Both the position numbers and the translations under genes were made by a program. This document shows positions 18,600 to 26,773 of a stretch of DNA of 64,000 nucleotides, piece after piece. The notes beneath the pieces were generated by a model, which was not told where the DNA came from, searched no databases, and was given only the letters and a program-made list of their open reading frames with translations. Within the stretch, counting starts at the first letter, position 1. Every line of letters starts with the position of its first letter. The DNA comes from Acidithiobacillus sp. AMEEHan (lineage in GTDB: Bacteria > Pseudomonadota > Gammaproteobacteria > Acidithiobacillales > Acidithiobacillaceae): contig NZ_CP118747.1 in the NCBI RefSeq assembly GCF_030996345.1, forward strand, positions 1,920,001 to 1,984,000, written 5' to 3'.

Positions 18600-20078
18600 A
18601 TGCTTGATGTCTTTCGCGGTCTGGCACAATCCTGGCTGGCAAAAATTGGGATGCTCGTCATCGGTTTGTCTTTCATCCTCTGGGGGGTCAGTGGCTACCT
18701 ATTCAACCAAGGCGTTTCCGCCCAGGTGGTCGCCAAAGTCGACGGCGAAAAGATCAGCAGCAGCCTCTTTCAGCACCGTCTGCAACAGGCGAAAGAGCAG
18801 TACGCCCATGTTTTTGGTAGTGAGACCGCCGGCAAAGTGACCAAGACCCCAGCCTTCGCGCAGCAGGTTCTTGACAGTATGATCGACGATCTTCTCCTGG
18901 CGCATGAGGCAAGTGCGCTGCATCTGCAGGTTCCGGACAGTGCCTTGCGCGCCAAAATCGTCGCCATGCCGGTTTTTGCGGAAAACGGCAAGTTTTCCCG
19001 GACCCGTTATGATCAGCTGCTCAAGGAAAATGGCCTGACCCCGGCGCAGTTCGAGGCGCAGTTGCGCCAAGGGATGCTGCTGGAGCAATTACAGGCCCTA
19101 CCCCAAATCCTCGCCACTGCCTCGCCCCAGGAAGCGCAACAGGTGTGGCAGTGGTCACAAGAGTACCGTGATGTTTCCGTCTTGACCTTGCACAACGAGC
19201 AATTCGTTGCCCAAGTGCACCCCACTGCAACAGAGGTCGACCAGTATTACCAGGCCCACAAGGCGGAATTCCAGCAGCCTGCGCAAATCCAGGTGCAGTA
19301 CGTTGTACTTGGGAAGAAGGATTTTGCCGACGAGCTGCAGTTTGAAGCGCAGATCGACAACTTCAAAAACCTCTTGTTCAGCAGTCCGAATCTCCAAGCG
19401 GTGGCAAAGCAATATCATCTGACGTTAGAACAGAGTGGTGTTCTGGAAGAAGGAAAGGCGGGAGCCGGGGTATTCGCGGATCTGGCAGCCGTCCATCTGG
19501 CCTTCAGCGCGGCGGTGCGCGCTGGCAAGAACAGTAGCGCCTTGCGCCTCGCCAATGGCGATCTGTTGGCACTGCATCTAGTGCATTATCAGCCTGCCCA
19601 TGCACAGAATTTGCAGGTAGTAGAAAAGCAGGTCCGCAGTGCCGTGCTTCAGCAGCAGGCGGCCGAATTGCGCCTGGCAAAGGCCAAGCAATTGCTGGCA
19701 GCGGCACGCAAGGAACAGAGTATCGCTTCCTGGAAAAAGGAATATTCTGCAGAATTCGTGCATTATCCCGAGCTCTCCCGCCGGGAGGCGCATGCCGTAT
19801 CATCGATGTTGCTTCAGAAAATATTCCTGACAGCAGCCCCCGAAAATGGCAAGATCAGCGTGGGGTCGGTGGAAAATTCCTCCGTGAGCACCCTGTACGC
19901 CGTTGCCAGGGTGATCCTGCCCAGTCCCGATTTGCTCAATCCCTCGGTGCGTGATGAAATTCAGAAGTCCCTGGCCGAGCAACGGCTGCGACTATTGAGT
20001 AGCGCTTATCTGCGGGCTTTGCGCGATCAGGGCAAGGTTAAGATCTATCAAGGTAATCTGCGACAGGCGATTGGATGA
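18600..20078 (+). CDS. ppiD: PpiD/SurA-family periplasmic chaperone lacking a recognisable parvulin domain
   Basis: Membrane-anchored periplasmic folding factor. The 492-residue protein begins MLDVFRGLAQSW with a membrane helix at about 16-36, as in PpiD, then a SurA_N-like chaperone region (KVDGEKISSSLFQHRL, MIDDLLLAHEA, YYQAHKAEFQQPAQIQVQYV). In PpiD the parvulin domain should follow about here, with GG-LG and G-H-I-I blocks. None is visible, and the sequence passes directly into the C-terminal PpiD-like region. The length is about 130 residues short of E. coli PpiD. The site after hupB is the normal ppiD locus. A chaperone-only role is inferred. Confidence 0.8.
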   Translation: MLDVFRGLAQSWLAKIGMLVIGLSFILWGVSGYLFNQGVSAQVVAKVDGEKISSSLFQHRLQQAKEQYAHVFGSETAGKVTKTPAFAQQVLDSMIDDLLLAHEASALHLQVPDSALRAKIVAMPVFAENGKFSRTRYDQLLKENGLTPAQFEAQLRQGMLLEQLQALPQILATASPQEAQQVWQWSQEYRDVSVLTLHNEQFVAQVHPTATEVDQYYQAHKAEFQQPAQIQVQYVVLGKKDFADELQFEAQIDNFKNLLFSSPNLQAVAKQYHLTLEQSGVLEEGKAGAGVFADLAAVHLAFSAAVRAGKNSSALRLANGDLLALHLVHYQPAHAQNLQVVEKQVRSAVLQQQAAELRLAKAKQLLAAARKEQSIASWKKEYSAEFVHYPELSRREAHAVSSMLLQKIFLTAAPENGKISVGSVENSSVSTLYAVARVILPSPDLLNPSVRDEIQKSLAEQRLRLLSSAYLRALRDQGKVKIYQGNLRQAIG

Positions 20079-20133
20079 TCGTTACGGAAATTTGCAGAAG
20101 GTAGCCGTTCATCCGTAGAGGGAGGGGAGCTGG

Positions 20134-20943
20134 GTGTCGGAAGGTCTTGAGAATCTGCAGCACAAGCTGTTCAGTGAAGAATTCCGGATTGGGGCGGGAA
20201 GCAAGGCGCTGCAGATCATTGAGCGCATTACCTGCGATCACCTCTTCTGTACCCTGTTCTTTGCGGAGCGAGATCGCAGCTACACCTCCATGCTGCTCCC
20301 CAATGCCAAGCCGGGCACCTTGGTATTGGACCTTCCTCTCGACCTGCCGGCGCAAATCCAGTCGGGGACCTCGGTAGTGCTGCTCGCGCGTATCAATGGC
20401 GTGATCACCGGCTTTCGTTCGAACCTGCGTGAACGAAGCCCAGAGGGTCTGGTCCTGGATTTTCCCGAGGCCCTCTATCAGATGCAGCGGCGGCAGGTCT
20501 TTCGAGTGCCGCCGGCCGTCGGCGATCCCGATCAGGTAATGATCGCCCGCCAGGGGGCCGAAACGTTGCTGGGTGCGATGCAGGACATCAGTGTGGGGGG
20601 TATGCGTGCCCTTTTCCGGCCAGCGCCGCGAGATTTTCCAGTTCAGGCAGGAGAGCACTTTCCTGATGTCCGCTTTCGGCTGCGAGACGGCAATGAACTA
20701 TCGCTGTCCGCGATCGCCCGCTTTTCTGATCTGCACAGTCAACGTGGCGATGCCCTGGTGGTTGGTCTGGAGTTCCAGGACGTGTCCGCTGCGATCCGGG
20801 AAGGCATCGCACAATATGTCCAAAGCCGTGACCGCGAAATTCTCAAAGCCCTCGGGATTGGTCTCGGCGGAGGGAGACCCGGCGGTACCGCCGGGCAAGC
20901 AGAGGGGCTGGGGCGGAAGCTGCGTCGTTGGTGGCGAGGTTGA
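20134..20943 (+). CDS. ycgR: YcgR-like flagellar brake protein with PilZ domain
   Basis: A c-di-GMP receptor expected to slow the flagellar motor. The 269-residue protein has an N-terminal YcgR domain (about 15-115) and a C-terminal PilZ domain (about 118-235). The PilZ ligand motifs are intact: RQVFR (RxxxR) and DISVGG (DxSxxG). The end is a glycine- and arginine-rich tail. The GTG start at 20134 was chosen because AGGGAGGGGAG (20119-20129) sits at good spacing. It precedes fliK and an flhB-C-like gene, so it belongs to a small flagellar cluster. Confidence 0.85.
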   Translation: MSEGLENLQHKLFSEEFRIGAGSKALQIIERITCDHLFCTLFFAERDRSYTSMLLPNAKPGTLVLDLPLDLPAQIQSGTSVVLLARINGVITGFRSNLRERSPEGLVLDFPEALYQMQRRQVFRVPPAVGDPDQVMIARQGAETLLGAMQDISVGGMRALFRPAPRDFPVQAGEHFPDVRFRLRDGNELSLSAIARFSDLHSQRGDALVVGLEFQDVSAAIREGIAQYVQSRDREILKALGIGLGGGRPGGTAGQAEGLGRKLRRWWRG

Positions 20944-20969
20944 GCGGGTGGCCATGATGATGGTTGCCA

Positions 20970-22030
20970 ATGCCCACTGATCTGCCCCGTGTTCTGGATG
21001 CCCTACGTCCCGTGCAGGGACGCGCTCTGCCGGACAGCGGTAGCGCGCAACGAAGTTTTTCGGCGCATACTATGGCCGGTGCCCTGTTGACCGGGCAAAT
21101 CGTTGGTCAATCCGGTGAGCTGAGTCTGGTTCGCATTCGTGGTCAGGATTTTTTGATGCAGCTCCCGCAACGCTGGCCCGCGGAACTACGGGAGCTTTCC
21201 CTGGTGTACCTGGGCGGCCAAGAGGAAGCCAAGTTTCTCTTGCTGCAGTCACAGGGAGCGTCTCTCTCCGCGGCAACCAGTCTATCGCCTCCTCTCAGAA
21301 CGCTGTTCGCGGCGGCGCCGGCATCCGCTCCCGCAACGCTTGCCCTGGTTGGGGTCGATTCCGGCGGTCAAATCCTGGGTTCTTCCCTCGCCACTTCTCT
21401 GCAGAGCGGGGTGGAAAACAGCGGGATGTTTTATGAGAGTCATCTGCAGGCTTGGGCCCAGGGAAATTATCCTTTGCAACGTTTACTCCAGGAGCCGCAG
21501 GGAAAATGGAGCCCGTTGCTCCGTAGCGACGCGGCGAAGGGTGGGGCAGAGGCCGTTTCCTCGCCCAGTTCTGCCCCGTTTCGGTCCGCACAGGCGCAAC
21601 AGGCGCTGGGGTCTACGCGCAAGTAGCGGCCCAGGGTTCTGCTGCCTTTACCGTACCAGCAGCGCTGCATACGGTGTTGCAGCAGCAGGGGCAGGTACTG
21701 ATGCAGCAGCAATTGCTCTGGAATGTGGCGGTGTGGCCAGGGCAAAGCGCTACCTGGACGGTACGCCGTCGCCAGGAGGATGGCCAGGGTGGTGGCAAAG
21801 CGCTTGCCGTGGAAGAGCTGAGCTCTTGGGAGAGCCGGCTGGAAATGGATCTGCCCTTCTTGGGGCATCTCGACGCACGCATATGCCTGCGCGGTGATAC
21901 TCTGAGTTTGCGGATGCAAGCGTCGTTACAGGCCCGGAAGAGTCTACAGGCCAAAATCGAAGAATTGCGCTCGGCGCTGGAGCTGCTGGGATTGCAGGCA
22001 AATATCCGCCTCGAACCGGAAAATGCCTGA
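20970..22030 (+). pseudogene. fliK: Flagellar hook-length control protein FliK, interrupted by a frameshift
   Basis: The first frame (from ATG 20970) stops at 21626; the C-terminal half continues in the -1 frame to 22030. Adding one G to the GGGG run at 21608-21611 joins them into about 353 residues, passing from QQAL through GVYAQVAAQGS. The N-terminal half contains FYESHLQAWAQG and PLQRLLQEPQ, and the C-terminal half has the FliK-C-like LPFLGHLDARICLRGDTL. Unbroken, it would set hook length through FlhB. The frameshift may be a sequencing error (other genes in the window show the same fault), true decay, or slippage. The start is uncertain because no strong ribosome site is seen. Confidence 0.72.
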
Positions 22031-22310
22031 AACGGTCGATCCGAAGCGCAAAAAGGTTGCCGCAGCGCTCCGCTATCAGCCGGGTGACGCGGCGCCGACC
22101 CTGGTGGCCAAAGGGCAAGGGCTGATTGCCGAGCAGATCATCGCCGTCGCTGAATCCGCAGGAATCTATGTGCACCACTCGCAGGAGCTGGTGAGCTTGC
22201 TGATGCAGTTGGACCTGGATCAGCAAATTCCCCCAAAGTTATATCAGGCGGTGGCCGAATTATTGGCGTGGGTGTATCGCTTGGAGCAGGATCAGTCCGC
22301 TCGCTCTTGA
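22023..22310 (+). CDS. FlhB C-terminal-domain-like protein (FlhX type)
   Basis: A 95-residue cytoplasmic protein that resembles only the C-terminal part of the flagellar export switch FlhB. Seen: VAAALRYQPGD, PTLVAKGQGLIAEQI and LYQAVAELLAWVYRLEQ, which match the FlhB segment after the NPTH cleavage site. NPTH itself and all membrane helices are missing. Such stand-alone proteins (FlhX) can replace the cleaved FlhB C-terminus in some bacteria. The ATG overlaps the end of fliK by eight bases; that pairing makes sense, because FliK acts on FlhB-C. Confidence 0.82.
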   Translation: MPETVDPKRKKVAAALRYQPGDAAPTLVAKGQGLIAEQIIAVAESAGIYVHHSQELVSLLMQLDLDQQIPPKLYQAVAELLAWVYRLEQDQSARS

Positions 22311-22327
22311 TGAAAGCAGCGTGTTCA

Positions 22328-22881
22328 TCAGCCGTTTCCTTTCAGGAGCCGACTGAGTAGCAGCAAGGCAATACCATCGAAGATCAGGTTGATGCCGACA
22401 AAAATGCCTACTAAAACCAGCGAGCCCCGAGGCCAAGTGAGCAGAAACAAGAGGGCGATCAAGACATCGACGATGCCGCTAAAGATGAACCAAGGGCGGC
22501 CCAGACCACCCGAGCGTTGATGAGCGGTAAAATTCCGGTAGGCATCCAACAGAAAATAGAGGATGAACAACAGGCCGAGGCTGGCAATCCCGGCGGCCGG
22601 TTCCCAGACGATGATGAGACCGGTGATGAGTAAGAGCAGTGGCCGTAGCCAGTCGGAGAAATGCCGTTGACTATCGCCATAGAGGTGCACGGACCAAAAA
22701 ACCCGCCCAGAATCAAGATAGCGGCAACGATTCCAACGGTAAGGGTGGAGAGAAATACCGGGCTGATGAGGCCGATGATGCCTACCACAATCAGAAGGAC
22801 GGCGACTGGGCGGGCAAATTTTCCCAATCGTTTCTGTTCTGCCTCGATGATCGTGGAGAGATCTGGCGGTCTGAGGTTCAT
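22328..22881 (-). pseudogene. HdeD-family membrane protein, interrupted by a frameshift
   Basis: An inner-membrane protein related to the acid-resistance protein HdeD. The N-terminal half (start ATG at 22881) carries two hydrophobic helices up to ILILGGFF; the rest (LYGDSQRHFSDWL through about four more helices, including LLFILYFLLDAYRNF) is in another frame. Adding one base to the A6 run at 22696-22701 gives a continuous 184-residue protein, close to HdeD length. Its ATG overlaps the stop of the upstream kinase-like gene (ATGA), so the two are coupled. A role in acid stress is inferred from the family only. Confidence 0.7.
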
Positions 22882-23417
22882 GCTGGGACTCCGCTGGCGA
22901 CGATTTCTGTCTTCAGCTTAGCACAGCTGGCTGCCGCGGCCTCCAAAGCTTGCCAGTAGGCATCCTCAGGCTGTAGCCGCTGGATCTGCTCACGCAACAC
23001 CGCAGCCCCCACGGGATAAGCCCGCCCCTGATCTTTGCGAATCAGCTCGACCAAAGGCTGAGCGGGAAAATATTGCACTGCCATTTCGCGCACTCCCATC
23101 TCGCACAAGAGGGCCGCCTCGCGTGCCAACTGTTCGGGATCGATGTGGGTATCGGCGAGAATCAGCACATCTGCACTCAGCAGATCGCGAACCCGCTCTA
23201 GCCATTGCGTCTGGATTTCGCTTTCCTGCGCAACATCCCAGTCGCTCCACGAGAATGGCGTGCCACGACTTTTGCTATGTTGTTCGCGGCGCAATTGATC
23301 CCGTTCTAGGATTTCCATCTGCAGGTGGGGAAAGCGCGTGCCCAGATCCTGGGCCCAGGTCGATTTGCCCGAGGCGCTGGTTCCTACCGTAAAAAGTACT
23401 AAAATCTCCGGATTCAT
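22878..23417 (-). CDS. P-loop kinase of the polynucleotide-kinase-like AAA family
   Basis: A 179-residue protein with an N-terminal Walker A motif TVGTSASGKSTWAQDL, followed by ILERDQLRRE and LILADTHIDPEQLARE, the pattern of small AAA/zeta-toxin or T4 polynucleotide-kinase-type kinases that phosphorylate nucleic acid ends or small molecules. The substrate cannot be read from the sequence. ATG 23417 gives a sensible N-terminus (MNPEILVLF); an upstream in-frame ATG would add 39 unlikely residues. It is translationally coupled to the hdeD-like gene. Confidence 0.7.
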   Translation of the reverse strand: MNPEILVLFTVGTSASGKSTWAQDLGTRFPHLQMEILERDQLRREQHSKSRGTPFSWSDWDVAQESEIQTQWLERVRDLLSADVLILADTHIDPEQLAREAALLCEMGVREMAVQYFPAQPLVELIRKDQGRAYPVGAAVLREQIQRLQPEDAYWQALEAAAASCAKLKTEIVASGVPA

Positions 23418-23551
23418 CGATGATTTCTTTGTGGGTGATTGCCCGGCACAGCAACCTGCAGACACGTGGACAAAAGTCTCGCCTTCAGGGATAGTAAGGC
23501 AAGTCAGCTTGCAAACATTGAATGAAATGACCAAAAAAAATTCTAGGAGAG

Positions 23552-23638
23552 TGGTACCGAGGACTGGATTCGAACCAGCACAAGCTTTCGCTCACTAGGA
23601 CCTGAACCTAGCGCGTCTACCAATTCCGCCACCTCGGC
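23552..23638 (-). tRNA. tRNA-Leu (anticodon CAG)
   Basis: Class II tRNA of 87 bases with encoded CCA, read on the minus strand. Acceptor GCCGAGG, D-arm GTGGCGGAATTGG, anticodon arm CTAGG-TTCAGGT-CCTAG, long variable arm, and T-loop GGTTCGAATCC. It is divergent from rnr, and a run of eight T residues lies on the minus strand just past the 3' end. Confidence 0.95.
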
Positions 23639-23676
23639 AATAGCGCGCATCATCTATCAACAAGGAGTTTTTGTCA

Positions 23677-25911
23677 ATGCCGGAGCAAGAGTTGCCCAGC
23701 CTGTCCCTGCCAGAGCGGGATCCCATGTATGAGCGGGAAAAAGAAAAATATGAGCGCCCCATCGTCAGTCGCGAGTTTATTTTGAGCTACCTGGAGGGAT
23801 TGGGGCATCCCGCACGATTGGAAGACCTCATCGAAGACCTGGAGGTTGCGGAGGAGGATCAGGAGGCGCTGCGGCGGCGCCTGCGCGCCATGGAGCGCGA
23901 TGGCCAGGTATTGCGTAATCGTCGTGGGGCTTATGGGCTCGCGGAAGCGATGGAGCTGATCCGCGGGTCCGTGATCGCCCACCCCGATGGCTTCGGTTTT
24001 CTCTCCCGTGACGATGGCGGCAAGGACCTGTTTCTCTCCCCCCGGGAGATGCGCAAGGTGTTCCACGGTGATCTCATTCTCGGTCGGGTGATTGGCGAGG
24101 ACCGGCGCGGGCGCCTTGAGGGTTCCGTCGTGCGCGTGCTCGAACATGCCCTGACCCAGGTGGTGGGACGCTACCATGCGGAGGGTGAAAGCCGTTATGT
24201 GGTGCCGGAGGATCGCCGCCTGAGCCAGGAGTTCGCGGTGACCGGTGCTGGGGAGCTGGCGCCGGTGCACGGCCAGATTGTCGTGTTGCAAATCGAAACC
24301 TATCCCGACGGACGCAATCTTCCCGAGGGGCGCATCGTCGAAATCCTTGGCGAACACATGGCCCCGGGAATGGAGGTCGAAATTGCCGTGCGCAGTTATG
24401 GTCTCCCCTACCAATGGCCTGCAGCGGTGGAGCAGGAAGCCGCCACCATTGCGCCGGAGGTCCCGGAAGAGAAGAAGCAGGGGCGCTACGATGTGCGCGA
24501 CCTGCCGCTGGTGACGATCGATGGTGCCGACGCCAAGGACTTTGACGACGCGGTGTATGCGGAGCGGCTCGGGGAGGAGGGATTTCGCCTTTTTGTGGCC
24601 ATTGCCGATGTGGCGAGCTACGTCCAACCGGGGTCGGCCCTTGACGAGGAGGCACGGCGGCGGGGTAACTCGGTCTATTTCCCGCGCCGCGTCATTCCCA
24701 TGCTTCCCGAGGTGCTTTCCAATGGCCTGTGCTCCCTCAACCCGCAGGTAGATCGCCTGTGCATGCTCTGTGAGATGGAAATCGACGACCATGGGGAAGT
24801 ACAGCGTTTTCGCTTTGCGCGTGCGGTGATGCGCTCCCAGCGGCGCTTTACCTATGATGAAGTGGCGCAGCTTCTAGCAGGCGAGATGCCAGCCGAAGGA
24901 GCAGACGCTGCCTTGCTTCCTCATCTGCAGACCTTGCACGCGCTCTATTCCGCGCTGGCCAAGGCACGGGAAGCACGCGGTACCATCGAGTTCGACAGTC
25001 AGGAAAGCCGCATCCTCTACAACGAGCAGGGGCGGATCGAGGCCATCGTGCCATTGCAGCGCAATGTCGCCCATCGCATGATTGAAGAATGCATGCTGGC
25101 CGCCAACGTCTGCGCGGCGCAGTATTTCCGCATCCATCAATTTCCCATGCTGTATCGGGTACATCCGGAACCGAATGCCGACAAGATCGAAGACCTGCGC
25201 CGTTTTCTTGGCGAATTGGGGGTTCCTGTGCGCCTCCCGGCACGCCCACGCAGTGCCGATCTGGCGCAGATCATCGAAGCTACCCGCGAGCGCGCCGATG
25301 CCAATCTGATCCAAACCATCATTCTGCGCAGTCTGTCGCAGGCGTTCTATACCGTCGATACCAGCCTGCATTTTGGCCTGGCCTATCCGGCCTATACCCA
25401 CTTTACTTCTCCCATTCGTCGCTATCCTGACCTGCTGATCCATCGCGGCATCCAGGAAATGCTGGATGCCGCGGCGGCAGGACGCCCGGTGCGGACGCCT
25501 GCGCTCGCCGAGCTGAAGGATCTGGGACAGCATTGTTCGATGACCGAGCGTCGTGCCGACGAGGCCTCCCGCGAGGCCGTGCAATGGCTCAAGTGCGAAT
25601 TCATGCTGGACCAAGTTGGCAATGAATATTCCGCCATCATCACCGGCGTGACGGGCTTCGGTCTCTTTGTCGCGCTGCGCGAGGCCTACGTGGAGGGACT
25701 GGTACACATCAGCACCCTGGGTGCGGACTACTACCATTTCGATGCCAAACATTACCGTATCGTTGGCGAGCGCAGCGGTGAGGTCTTCCAGCTGGGTGAG
25801 GAGCTGCGCGTGCGCTTGGTGCAGGTGAATCTGGACGAGCGCAAGATCGAGTTCGAGCGCGTGCTGGCGGAGGGCGAGGAAGGCGGCGGGCACCGACGTC
25901 GGCGTGCTTGA
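23677..25911 (+). CDS. rnr: Ribonuclease R
   Basis: 3'-to-5' exoribonuclease that degrades structured RNA and acts in rRNA and tmRNA quality control. The 744 residues comprise an N-terminal helix-turn-helix (about 30-95), cold-shock domains (about 100-230, with HPDGFGFLSRDDGGKDLFLS), the RNB catalytic domain with the metal-binding motif DGADAKDFDDAVYAE, and an S1 domain (about 640-725, ITGVTGFGLFVAL, GLVHIS). The C-terminal basic tail is short (HRRRRA). ATG 23677 has AAGGAG nine bases upstream; a TTG at 23671 is an alternative start. Confidence 0.95.
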   Translation: MPEQELPSLSLPERDPMYEREKEKYERPIVSREFILSYLEGLGHPARLEDLIEDLEVAEEDQEALRRRLRAMERDGQVLRNRRGAYGLAEAMELIRGSVIAHPDGFGFLSRDDGGKDLFLSPREMRKVFHGDLILGRVIGEDRRGRLEGSVVRVLEHALTQVVGRYHAEGESRYVVPEDRRLSQEFAVTGAGELAPVHGQIVVLQIETYPDGRNLPEGRIVEILGEHMAPGMEVEIAVRSYGLPYQWPAAVEQEAATIAPEVPEEKKQGRYDVRDLPLVTIDGADAKDFDDAVYAERLGEEGFRLFVAIADVASYVQPGSALDEEARRRGNSVYFPRRVIPMLPEVLSNGLCSLNPQVDRLCMLCEMEIDDHGEVQRFRFARAVMRSQRRFTYDEVAQLLAGEMPAEGADAALLPHLQTLHALYSALAKAREARGTIEFDSQESRILYNEQGRIEAIVPLQRNVAHRMIEECMLAANVCAAQYFRIHQFPMLYRVHPEPNADKIEDLRRFLGELGVPVRLPARPRSADLAQIIEATRERADANLIQTIILRSLSQAFYTVDTSLHFGLAYPAYTHFTSPIRRYPDLLIHRGIQEMLDAAAAGRPVRTPALAELKDLGQHCSMTERRADEASREAVQWLKCEFMLDQVGNEYSAIITGVTGFGLFVALREAYVEGLVHISTLGADYYHFDAKHYRIVGERSGEVFQLGEELRVRLVQVNLDERKIEFERVLAEGEEGGGHRRRRA

Positions 25912-25940
25912 CGCCGACCGCGAAGCTGTTTCTCCCCAGG

Positions 25941-26714
25941 CTATGGGGCGATGCTGCCGTCTTCCAGATAGTTCGGGTCGTAGTCGAAAATGACGTTGCG
26001 ATCCGGACTGACCAAATCCACGTCCTTGCCATCGTAGTCCAGACGCAACAAGATTTCCTTGATGATCTGTAGCCGTGCCACTTTCTTATTGTCGGCGCGA
26101 ACGATGGTCCAGGGGCAGAGAGTGCTGTGGCTGCGCGCAAACATCTCGTTGCGAGCCTTGGAATAGTCTTTCCAATGTTTGACCGCCTGTTGATCGATGG
26201 GGCTGGTTTTCCACTGTTTCAGCGGATCGTCTTCCCGGGCTGCCAGGCGGGCCTTCTGTTCTTTACGTGTGATGTCCAGATAAAACTTGCGCAGGTGAAT
26301 GCCGGAGCGCATCAGCATACCCTCCAGTACTCCAACTTCCTGAAAAAATTCTTCTAGCTGTTTTTCCGTACAAAATCCCATAACCCGCTCGACACCAGCG
26401 CGGTTATACCAACTGCGATTGAAGAGCACGAATTCCGCTGCCGCCGGCAGGTGCGCAACGTAGCGTTGGAAATACCATTCCGTCTGCTCCCGGTCCGACG
26501 GCTTGGGTAACGCGACGACGCGGGTTTCCCGAGGACTCAGGTGCTCGATGATGCGCTTTATGCTTCCATCCTTGCCCGCGCCATCGCGTCCTTCAAGAAG
26601 GATCAGGATCTTGTCACCGCGTTTGATGATGTGCCGTTGCAGCTTGACGAGTTCGATTTGCAGCAGCCGCAGCTCTTCCTTGTACTGGTTGGAATTCTCT
26701 GCCTTCTTGTTCAT
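25941..26714 (-). CDS. ppk2: Polyphosphate kinase 2
   Basis: Uses inorganic polyphosphate to phosphorylate nucleoside diphosphates (class I PPK2). The protein has 257 residues. Walker A is EGRDGAGKDGSIKR, the Walker B region is FNRSWYNRAGVERVMG, and the lid region has FYLDITRKEQKARLAAR. These match PPK2 well. It has its own promoter candidate at 26745-26773 and GAGGAA before the ATG. It is convergent with rnr with only 29 bases between stops. Polyphosphate metabolism is tied to metal and acid stress in acidophiles, but that link is not shown here. Confidence 0.93.
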   Translation of the reverse strand: MNKKAENSNQYKEELRLLQIELVKLQRHIIKRGDKILILLEGRDGAGKDGSIKRIIEHLSPRETRVVALPKPSDREQTEWYFQRYVAHLPAAAEFVLFNRSWYNRAGVERVMGFCTEKQLEEFFQEVGVLEGMLMRSGIHLRKFYLDITRKEQKARLAAREDDPLKQWKTSPIDQQAVKHWKDYSKARNEMFARSHSTLCPWTIVRADNKKVARLQIIKEILLRLDYDGKDVDLVSPDRNVIFDYDPNYLEDGSIAP

Positions 26715-26744
26715 TTTTGTTCCTCGGATGCGCCTGTCTTATTC

Positions 26745-26773
26745 TTTTTAGAGCGCCGGGAGAGTAGCGTCAA
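26745..26773 (-). promoter_or_regulatory. Putative sigma-70 promoter for ppk2
   Basis: On the minus strand a TTGACG -35 box (26773-26768) is followed after 17 bases by TAAAAA (26750-26745). The ppk2 start lies about 30 bases downstream, with GAGGAA as ribosome site. The -10 box is a weak match. Confidence 0.45.

Noticed and set aside
21670-22030. The C-terminal fliK segment as an independent gene starting at ATG/TTG near 21674
   Set aside because: The frame is open upstream with FliK-like residues (GVYAQVAAQGS), there is no ribosome site, and a one-base correction joins it to the N-terminal half.
20134-22310. ycgR-fliK-flhX as a new non-flagellar secretion system
   Set aside because: All three have good flagellar explanations, and motA, motB and fliL lie nearby; no secretion ATPase or needle genes are present.
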